The position numbers were made by a program, and so were the translations under genes. From positions 1 to 12,815 of the forward strand of contig CAAGHO010000006.1 of the NCBI GenBank assembly GCA_900769695.1: DNA of 12,815 nucleotides, read 5' to 3'. The notes under the pieces are model-generated. The model was not told the origin of the DNA, did no database searches, and saw nothing but the letters and a program-made list of their open reading frames with translations. The stretch comes from Bacilli bacterium. GTDB lineage: Bacteria; Bacillota_I; Bacilli_A; RF39; UBA660. The stretch's first letter is position 1. Each line of letters begins with the position of its first letter. Positions 7,706 through 12,815 of this stretch are shown here, in pieces.

Positions 7706-9651
7706 TGTGATCTCATTTCAAATAATATATCTCTTAATTCCATAGCACGTTCAAAATCCAAGTTTTTAGCAGCTTCTCTCATCTCTTGTTCAATAACATC
7801 CATATTCTTTTCAAGTTCTTTCTTAGATAATCTCTTATTAGACTTCTTAGATTCTGTATCTACATTACTAACAACTTCTCTGATTTGTTTATTTATAGTT
7901 TGAGGAATTATTCCATGTTCTTCATTATATTTTTCCTGAATACTTCTTCTACGAGAAGTTTCTTCAATTGCCTCTTTCATAGAATCAGTTATTTTATCAG
8001 CATACATTATGACATGACCATTTGCATTTCTTGCACATCTACCAATTATCTGAATCAAACTTCTATTACTTCTTAAGAAACCTTCTTTATCAGCATCTAA
8101 AATAGCAATTAGTGATACTTCTGGAATATCCAAACCTTCTCTTAATAAATTTATTCCAACTAGACAGTCATATTTACCAGCTCTTAAGTCATGAATGATT
8201 TGAAGTCTTTCTAAAGATTTTATTTCTGAATGAAGATATGCAACTTTAATATCTAATTCTTTTAGGTAATTAGTTAATTCCTCACTCATCCTAATTGTTA
8301 AAGTTGTTATAAGTACTCTTTCATTTTTCTTAATGCGTTCGTTTATTTCACCAACTAAATCATCTATTTGCCCTTCTGATTTTCGAACATCTATAGTTGG
8401 ATCAAGTAATCCTGTAGGTCTGATTATTTGTTCTACATATTTACCAGCTGTATGTTCTAATTCCAAGTCACCAGGAGTAGCAGAAACATATATTACTTGA
8501 TTAATTTTTTTCTCAAATTCATCATATTTTAAGGGCCTGTTATCTAAAGCACTTGGAAGTCTAAATCCATATTCAACTAAATTCATTTTTCTAGCTCTAT
8601 CTCCATTATACATTCCTCTAACCTGTGGTAATGTTACATGAGATTCATCTACTACTAATAAATAATCATCCGGAAAGAAATCCATTAATGTGGTAGGGGT
8701 TTCTCCTTTTTTTCTTCCAGCCATTGGAGCTGAGTAATTTTCTATTCCAGAACAAAATCCAGTTTCTTCAAGCATTTCCATATCATAATTTGTTCTTTGT
8801 TCAAGTCGTTCTGCAGCTAAAAGTTTATTATTAGCTTTTAATTCTTTGATTCTTTCAGCAAGTTCTTCTCCTATTCTTAAGATAGCAGCTTTTAGCTTTT
8901 TATCACTAACTACAAAGTGACTAGCTGGGAATAGGCTAATAGTTTTTTTATTATTAATAATTGCCCCAGTTAAAACATCTATTTCACTAATTCTATCTAT
9001 TTCATCACCAAAAAATTCTATTCTATATCCTGTTTTATTCTGATTAACTGGAATAATTTCTAGAATATCACCTCTTACTCTAAAAGTTCCTCTTTTAAAG
9101 TCCAAATCATTTCTTTCATATAACATATCAACAAGTTTAGTTAATACTTGATTTCTATCTAATTCTTCACCAACAGATAATGTTAACATTTTATTTTTAT
9201 ATTCTTCTACTTCACCAATACCGTATATACATGAGACAGAAGCAACTACAATAACATCATTATATGATAATAAATTACTAGTAGCCTCATGACGCAATTC
9301 ATCTATTTCATCATTAATAGATGAATCTTTTTCTATATATGTATCAGTAGATGGTACATAAGCTTCCGGTTGATAATAATCATAGTAAGAAATGAAAAAA
9401 CAAACATGATTTTCTGGAAATAATTCTTTAAGTTCTGAATAAAGTTGTCCTGCAAGTGTCTTATTATGAGCAAGTACTAAAGTTGGTTTATTAGTTTCTT
9501 TTATAACATTAGCAATTGTAAATGTTTTTCCTGTTCCTGTTGCGCCTAATAAAACTTGTTCTTTTTTTTTCTTATTAAGACCATCTACTAATTCTTTAAT
9601 AGCTTCTGGTTGATCTCCACTAGGTTTATATTTTGATTCTAATTTAAACAT
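7702..9651 (-). CDS. uvrB: Excinuclease ABC subunit UvrB
   Basis: 649 residues, full length. UvrB is the helicase-like damage-verification subunit that receives DNA from UvrA and recruits UvrC. Visible parts: Walker A GATGTGKT (36-43); the beta-hairpin region YYDYYQPEAYVPSTDTYIEK (89-108); Walker B-type LLVVDESHVT (331-340); helicase motifs VSATPGDLELEH (389-400), TLTIRMSEELTNYL (450-463), LLREGLDIPEVSLIAILDADKEG (502-524) and QIIGRCARN (534-542); and a C-terminal UVR domain (about 612-649) that would contact UvrC. An ATG at 9675 would add eight residues, but the ATG at 9651 has AAGGAGG at ideal spacing, gives the family-typical MFKLESKYKPSGDQP, and matches the start of the truncated copy at 12404. 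A second copy of the promoter and 5' coding region lies 2.75 kb upstream. The leader holds a long palindrome. It ends in TGA, overlapping the radical SAM start. Confidence 0.97.
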   Translation of the reverse strand: MFKLESKYKPSGDQPEAIKELVDGLNKKKKEQVLLGATGTGKTFTIANVIKETNKPTLVLAHNKTLAGQLYSELKELFPENHVCFFISYYDYYQPEAYVPSTDTYIEKDSSINDEIDELRHEATSNLLSYNDVIVVASVSCIYGIGEVEEYKNKMLTLSVGEELDRNQVLTKLVDMLYERNDLDFKRGTFRVRGDILEIIPVNQNKTGYRIEFFGDEIDRISEIDVLTGAIINNKKTISLFPASHFVVSDKKLKAAILRIGEELAERIKELKANNKLLAAERLEQRTNYDMEMLEETGFCSGIENYSAPMAGRKKGETPTTLMDFFPDDYLLVVDESHVTLPQVRGMYNGDRARKMNLVEYGFRLPSALDNRPLKYDEFEKKINQVIYVSATPGDLELEHTAGKYVEQIIRPTGLLDPTIDVRKSEGQIDDLVGEINERIKKNERVLITTLTIRMSEELTNYLKELDIKVAYLHSEIKSLERLQIIHDLRAGKYDCLVGINLLREGLDIPEVSLIAILDADKEGFLRSNRSLIQIIGRCARNANGHVIMYADKITDSMKEAIEETSRRRSIQEKYNEEHGIIPQTINKQIREVVSNVDTESKKSNKRLSKKELEKNMDVIEQEMREAAKNLDFERAMELRDILFEMRSQ

Positions 9652-9681
9652 AATGACCTCCTTATTATGATTCATATCAAC

Positions 9682-9789
9682 CAGAAAATTCGTGTCCTAA
9701 CACTACTTAAATAAGTTTAATTTTTAGTGAATACGCATAGGACACGAATGTCGGCCACAAATTTATTAAATAACACTAAATAAAACTGG
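9682..9789 (-). repeat. Palindromic element A in the uvrB leader
   Basis: Perfect 12-bp inverted repeat attcgtgtccta (9688-9699) and taggacacgaat (9738-9749), with nested pairing in the 38-bp centre (cacta/tagtg, then ttaaa/tttaa). On the right it continues into a 23-bp block (9744-9766) matching element B at 21 of 23 positions, then a segment (9775-9787) found inverted in B. Imperfect outer ends CCAG/CTGG bound the region. It lies between the uvrB promoter and its ribosome-binding site, so it would be in the mRNA leader. It could be a small non-autonomous mobile element, a recombination site, or a structured RNA. Confidence 0.6.
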
Positions 9790-9816
9790 ATAATACTAGT
9801 TGTTTTTCAATAACTT

Positions 9817-9845
9817 ATTTTACCACTATTTTGATAATAAAACAA
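9817..9845 (-). promoter_or_regulatory. uvrB promoter, copy 2 (intact gene)
   Basis: TTGTTT (9840-9845), 17-bp spacer, TAAAAT (9817-9822) with a TGG extension of the -10. It has the same hexamers, spacing and TGn as the promoter of the truncated copy at 12431-12459. The -35 overlaps the tail of the MFS-gene terminator. It implies a leader of roughly 160 nt containing element A. Confidence 0.65.
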
Positions 9846-9867
9846 GGAAGTCAAACTTAACTTCCTT
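9836..9867 (-). terminator. Intrinsic terminator after the MFS gene
   Basis: Minus-strand stem AAGGAAGT/ACTTCCTT (9860-9867 with 9844-9851), 8 perfect pairs with an 8-nt loop, followed by GTTTTATT. It closes the HAD-MFS unit 22 bp after its stop and overlaps the -35 of the uvrB promoter. Confidence 0.75.
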
Positions 9868-9889
9868 ATACATTAATATGTGCTGCTTT

Positions 9890-11080
9890 TTAACTAATAT
9901 CTTGACACTTATTCATATCAGTCTGCAACTTAATTACACTTATAGCTTGAAGTATTACAAATACAACAAATATAGCCATTATAAAGTTTGCGTCTAAAAA
10001 TGCCATTAATATAAATAAAGTATTGCTTATAACCCTACCTATAAATAAAGCTGTTTCTAATGTTAAAAAATATTCTACTTTATATTCACTTTTAATTGTT
10101 TCGATATTAGAAAAATTAAATACATTTCTTTCTCTAATCAAATCAGATAATAATTTTGAAATAGTTTGAAATAAGTTATACAAAACCACTGTTACAAAAT
10201 TACAATTTAACAACATAATACATAGTAATATTATTGTAATTGGTAATGTTGCACCTAATAATTTTATATAATATTTAGGTTTAATTACTTTTACAAACAG
10301 GAATCCTATTATTATAGAAATAACACTAAAAATTGAGGTAAATATACCTAAACTTACACTTTCAGAAAAGACTTTAATTATATATATTGTTATAACATAT
10401 GATAAAGCTCCCTCTGAATAGGTTAAACCTGAACAAATATTAGTTCTGATGATACTTTTTAACTCTGGATGTTCTTTCATAACATTCTTAAATTCTTTTA
10501 AATTAGTTTTATTTCCTTTAGGAATATTACTATCTTTTAATATTATTGATAATATTATTTCTAAAGCCACAATTACCAACACAAAGATAATTGTATTTAT
10601 AAATCCAGAATTTTGAATTAAACTTCCAAAAAATAGTGGAAAGATAATTGATACTATATTTTTACATCCATTATACGTACCAAGATATTTTTCTCTGTCT
10701 TTATTTTCTATACCATCAGATTCTATTGTATTATATATAGAATAATAAAATCCTTCTTCTAACCCATATAACAATCCAATTAAATAAATATAATTAACAA
10801 CTTGTTCTTTTAACAATATAATAGCTAAAAAGTAAATAAAATACATCACAATACCTATTCTCATTAGCCAAACCCTGTTTTTTGATTTACAATAATTTCT
10901 TGATAAAAATATTACTAACCATACAGTTACCATAGCAACTAATTTATATATTCCAAGTGGTAATATATTGTTATTTGATACATTAATAAAATATAAAACT
11001 AAGAATACATCTACAAAATTAGTTAATATACTTTTTAATAATCTTAATGAAAATAATACTTTATAATTTCTACTCAACAT
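9890..11080 (-). CDS. Multi-pass membrane protein, probable MFS transporter
   Basis: 396 residues, strongly hydrophobic, with about 10-12 predicted membrane segments (e.g. 11-33, 40-60, 73-91, 95-113, 140-156, 160-181, 225-238, 244-266, 273-292, 296-311, 340-362, 365-384). A central charged loop (about 182-210, LKDSNIPKGNKTNLKEFKNVMKEHPELKS) splits the protein into two halves, the major facilitator layout. The polar loop after the fourth segment (GLEEGFYYSIYNTIESDGIENKDREKYLG, about 106-134) resembles the region before TM5 in many small MFS permeases. Substrate cannot be told from the sequence. It overlaps the HAD gene by 11 bp, has Shine-Dalgarno AAAGGAG inside it, and is followed by a terminator, so the two form a compact operon. 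It sits within the segment bracketed by the uvrB 5' duplications. MFS assignment is moderately sure; another polytopic permease family is possible. Confidence 0.7.
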   Translation of the reverse strand: MLSRNYKVLFSLRLLKSILTNFVDVFLVLYFINVSNNNILPLGIYKLVAMVTVWLVIFLSRNYCKSKNRVWLMRIGIVMYFIYFLAIILLKEQVVNYIYLIGLLYGLEEGFYYSIYNTIESDGIENKDREKYLGTYNGCKNIVSIIFPLFFGSLIQNSGFINTIIFVLVIVALEIILSIILKDSNIPKGNKTNLKEFKNVMKEHPELKSIIRTNICSGLTYSEGALSYVITIYIIKVFSESVSLGIFTSIFSVISIIIGFLFVKVIKPKYYIKLLGATLPITIILLCIMLLNCNFVTVVLYNLFQTISKLLSDLIRERNVFNFSNIETIKSEYKVEYFLTLETALFIGRVISNTLFILMAFLDANFIMAIFVVFVILQAISVIKLQTDMNKCQDIS

Positions 11081-11879
11081 TTAAATACTCCTTTAAAAAT
11101 TCTATTACACCATCATGATTATGATCATAGATAGTTACAAAGTTCGCATTTTCTTTAACTACTGGTAATGCATTACTTAAGGCAACACCAGTACCACATT
11201 TTTTAAGCATATCAATATCATTAAGTCCATCACCAAAAGCAATAATTTCATCATTATTAATGTTTAAATAGTTTGCTAATTCTGCTATAGCTTTGTATTT
11301 AGTACAACCTTTTTTTATTGTTTCAATCCACTTTCTATCAGCAAAAGAGTCTTGCATAATATTAATATCTAATTCAGGAATATCTTCCTTTAATTTATCA
11401 TACAATTCCATTACTTGTTCATTTGTTTTCATACTTACTGAAATATGAGATATTTCTTTGCAATTATTAAAAATATACTCCCAATCTTTTGTGGTATCTA
11501 TGAAATAGTAATCTTCATCTATATCTGAATATTTATATATTGTATGTTTATCGCAAACATCAATAAACACACAATTATCATTATAGAATTTTTTAAATTT
11601 TTCAGCTGTTTCTAATGCTATTGGATTATTAAAAATAGTATGTCCGTCACTAGTATCATAACAAATTGCACCAGTATCAGTTATTACATAATTAACACAA
11701 TCAAATCCATTAATTACATAATTTATCGATTCATATATTCTTCCTGTTGCTATTACAATAATATATCCCATATTTTTTAATTTTTTTAAATAATTTTTAC
11801 TTCTTTCCGAAACTTTTCTTTCACCATTTAACAAAGTTCCATCCAAATCTAATACTATCATCTTTATCAAACTAATCAC
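11070..11879 (-). CDS. Cof-type HAD-IIB family hydrolase
   Basis: 269 residues, usual length for the Cof/YidA group of HAD phosphatases. Motif I is MIVLDLDGTLL with nucleophile D11 and D13. Motif II is IVIATGR (T45). Motif III is K194 in CTKYKAIAEL, and motif IV is the GDGLNDIDML metal-binding stretch (D217, D221). The C2B cap lies between about residues 80 and 185. Relatives dephosphorylate sugar phosphates, FMN or pyridoxal phosphate; no substrate can be assigned. The ATG at 11879 has a weak AGAAAG site, and the next ATG (M7) has none, so I keep the longer form. It is the first gene of a two-gene unit with the membrane transporter downstream, which suggests its substrate may be imported by, or derived from the cargo of, that transporter; this is inference. 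It is preceded by an extended -10 promoter. Confidence 0.9.
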   Translation of the reverse strand: MISLIKMIVLDLDGTLLNGERKVSERSKNYLKKLKNMGYIIVIATGRIYESINYVINGFDCVNYVITDTGAICYDTSDGHTIFNNPIALETAEKFKKFYNDNCVFIDVCDKHTIYKYSDIDEDYYFIDTTKDWEYIFNNCKEISHISVSMKTNEQVMELYDKLKEDIPELDINIMQDSFADRKWIETIKKGCTKYKAIAELANYLNINNDEIIAFGDGLNDIDMLKKCGTGVALSNALPVVKENANFVTIYDHNHDGVIEFLKEYLNVE

Positions 11880-11925
11880 ATCTTTCTACTTCTATTTATA
11901 AAAATTTTTCAATTAGATTTATGAT

Positions 11926-11934
11926 ATTATAACA
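11926..11934 (-). promoter_or_regulatory. HAD-MFS promoter (extended -10)
   Basis: The minus strand reads TGTTATAAT: a perfect TATAAT with TGn extension, 46 bp before the HAD start. No convincing -35 hexamer at normal spacing. The leader is about 40 nt. Confidence 0.6.
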
Positions 11935-12001
11935 TATTTTTATCATTATAATTTGAATTTAAAGACAAATTATAATAAATGCACGTTAGTCTTATTTGGT
12001 A

Positions 12002-12098
12002 GACACGAATAAATACGAATTTCAGCCACAAATTTATATTTCATTACCTAGTTTTATTTAGTATTTTTGTGTTATTTTTAAGAGATTAAATAAAACTA
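12002..12098. repeat. Palindromic element B between the HAD gene and the uvrB fragment
   Basis: Contains the 23-bp block (12015-12037) shared with element A in the same orientation (21 of 23 identical), preceded by gacacgaat (12002-12010), which equals the right arm of the A palindrome. To its right is a perfect 12-bp inverted repeat tagttttattta (12049-12060) and taaataaaacta (12087-12098) around a 26-bp centre. The stop codon of the truncated uvrB frame lies in its right arm. Confidence 0.55.
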
Positions 12099-12404
12099 AA
12101 AGTATTGATATAAAAGTTTTTTTGATGTATTCCTATAGTAAGAAATGAAAAAACAGACATGATTATTTGGAAATAATTCTTTAAGTTCTGAATAAAGTTG
12201 TCCTGCAAGTGTCTTATTATGAGCAAGTACTAATGTAGGTTTATTGATTTCTTTTATAACATTAGCAATTGTAAAAGTTTTTCCTGTTCCTGTTGCGCCT
12301 AATAAAACTTGTTCTTTCTTCTTATTATTAAGACCTTCTACTAATTTTTTAATAGCTTCTGGCTGGTCTCCACTTGGTGTATATTTTGATACTAATTCAA
12401 ACAT
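12096..12404 (-). pseudogene. uvrB: Truncated uvrB copy (first 90 codons)
   Basis: The frame starts MFELVSKYTPSGDQP and matches intact UvrB residues 1-90 with 8 substitutions, including an intact Walker A GATGTGKT. After ISYY the match stops abruptly, and the frame runs on for 12 unrelated residues (RNTSKKLLYQYF) to a TAG inside element B. At DNA level 12135-12404 aligns without gaps to 9382-9651 with about 19 mismatches (near 93% identity, counted by eye). It lacks the beta-hairpin, all later helicase motifs and the UVR domain, so it cannot act as UvrB. However, it keeps a good ribosome-binding site (GGGAGG) and a strong-looking promoter, so a 102-residue peptide may still be made. It probably represents the original 5' end of uvrB, or one acquired from a related strain. 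Either way it is non-functional for repair. Confidence 0.88.
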
Positions 12405-12430
12405 AATAAACCTCCCTTTTAATTATCTGT

Positions 12431-12459
12431 ATTTTATCATTTTATATGCAATAAAACAA
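12431..12459 (-). promoter_or_regulatory. uvrB promoter, copy 1 (truncated gene)
   Basis: TTGTTT (12454-12459), 17-bp spacer, TAAAAT (12431-12436) with a TGA extension of the -10. Same architecture as the promoter before intact uvrB. The leader here is only about 25 nt and lacks a palindrome. The -35 overlaps the preceding terminator. Confidence 0.7.
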
Positions 12460-12482
12460 GGTAATCACCAAAATACCTTGTT
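12450..12482 (-). terminator. Intrinsic terminator after the right-edge gene remnant
   Basis: Perfect 9-bp stem AACAAGGTA/TACCTTGTT (12474-12482 with 12455-12463) and a 10-nt loop; the minus strand continues TTATTGC, so the tail is GTTTTATT. It ends 27 bp beyond the stop of the 12509-12712 frame. Confidence 0.7.
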
Positions 12483-12508
12483 CTTACTATTATCATTTTT
12501 TTATTAAA

Positions 12509-12712
12509 TTATTTATTCTTCCTTAATAATTTTATTTGATTTAAACCGCTATCTCCTTGAGGATTATGTTCTTTATATAATTCCAATTGATGATTATATC
12601 CATCATCGCTCACTAAGTACTCCTTTATTTCTTTTATAAGATTATCATCACTTAGTCTATTATGTAAACATTGTATATTTTTATCATTAAATAATGATTG
12701 AATATTAGTCAA
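12509..12712 (-). pseudogene. 3' remnant of an unrecognised gene
   Basis: A 67-residue frame whose only available start is TTG at 12712, with no Shine-Dalgarno. The same frame is open further upstream to the TAA at 12767-12769, without any ATG. The encoded tail (LSDDNLIKEIKEYLVSDD, then YNHQLELYKEHNPQGDSG) is charged and soluble-looking, and I do not recognise it. A stop followed by a good terminator suggests a real gene end. The likeliest reading is the 3' end of a gene whose 5' part was removed or displaced by the insertion sequence just to the right. A genuine small protein with a TTG start cannot be excluded. Confidence 0.4.
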
Positions 12713-12766
12713 TGATGTGAAACATAATTTTTTATAAATAACTTGGTCGTAAGATTGAGTTATTTT

Positions 12767-12815
12767 TTATTTGTTTAGTAATTTTTGTCTCATTTCTATT
12801 GGTGTTAAATAGTTA
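12767..12815 (-). CDS. C-terminal tail of a probable IS3-type transposase (cut by window edge)
   Basis: The last 16 codons before TAA read NYLTPIEMRQKLLNK, which resembles the common ending of IS3/IS150-group transposases (LTPIEYR...). Only this tail is visible. Beyond the stop is an 8-bp inverted repeat aaataact/agttattt (12736-12743 and 12758-12765). A TGTGAAAC string at 12716 could be the right terminal repeat, which would put the element boundary there, but I cannot see the left end to compare. Confidence 0.45.
   Translation of the reverse strand, partial: NYLTPIEMRQKLLNK

Noticed and set aside
7885..8076. Plus-strand open frame antisense to uvrB
   Set aside because: Shadow of the UvrB helicase region; no start signal or domain.
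9652..9675. Longer uvrB start (MNHNKEVI extension)
   Set aside because: The extension overlaps the AAGGAGG ribosome-binding site of the ATG at 9651, and the truncated copy supports the shorter start.
9688..9749. Palindrome A as an ordinary intrinsic terminator
   Set aside because: The 38-nt centre and lack of a proper T-run make this weak, and a better terminator for the MFS gene lies at 9836-9867.
9652..9889. LexA/DinR SOS box before uvrB
   Set aside because: No GAAC-N4-GTTC type palindrome was found near either uvrB promoter or before uvrA; the palindrome present does not match that consensus.
9800..9997. Plus-strand open frame over the uvrB promoter and MFS 3' end
   Set aside because: It crosses a terminator, a promoter and the end of a real gene, and its composition is typical of AT-rich noise.
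12244..12507. Plus-strand open frame antisense to the truncated uvrB
   Set aside because: Explained by the uvrB fragment and its promoter and terminator on the other strand.

Overview
The window is very AT-rich and every gene I can support lies on the minus strand, so transcription runs from right to left. Gene families and synteny (whiA, yvcK, yvlD, lgt, uvrA, uvrB) point to a low-GC Bacillota, probably a gut-type lineage of Bacilli near Erysipelotrichia or Mollicutes. The code is the standard bacterial one: uvrB and the yvlD-like gene both end in TGA, and tryptophan is TGG throughout, so this is not a Mycoplasma-type code. The lineage assignment is inference from gene content and composition, not from a search.

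Layout in the direction of transcription. At the right edge is the 3' tail of what looks like an IS3-type transposase, then a remnant reading frame with no good start, ending at a terminator. A clear promoter and ribosome-binding site follow, driving a truncated copy of the first 90 codons of uvrB (12135-12404). Next come a palindromic non-coding element, a two-gene cassette (Cof-type HAD phosphatase and an MFS-like membrane protein, overlapping by 11 bp) and its terminator. A second copy of the uvrB promoter, a long palindrome in the leader, and the intact uvrB follow. A radical SAM/SPASM gene overlaps the uvrB stop by 4 bp and ends at its own terminator. uvrA then has its own extended -10 promoter and is followed closely by a yvlD-like membrane gene and lgt. 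After another terminator come yvcK and whiA, a further terminator, and finally a PD-(D/E)XK Rpn-type nuclease gene that runs off the left edge.

How the genes work together. UvrA and UvrB are the damage-recognition half of nucleotide excision repair; uvrC is not in the window. Lgt attaches diacylglycerol to prolipoproteins at the membrane. YvcK (GlmR) and WhiA link carbon and cell-wall metabolism with cell division. In Bacillus subtilis, uvrBA, yvlD, hprK and lgt lie in one neighbourhood, and rapZ, yvcK, whiA and crh in another. Here the two are joined, but hprK, rapZ and crh are absent from their usual places.

The part most worth a second look is 9380-12460. The HAD-MFS cassette is bracketed by two direct copies of the uvrB promoter and 5' coding region (270 bp, about 93% identical by eye) and by two related non-coding elements sharing a 23-bp near-identical block. 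This looks like an insertion or duplication event in which uvrB was split and its 5' end replaced. No stretch above 300 bases lacks a gene. The largest gaps, 9652-9889 and 11880-12095, hold the promoters, terminator and palindromes listed. I saw no tRNA, rRNA, CRISPR array or recognisable riboswitch.
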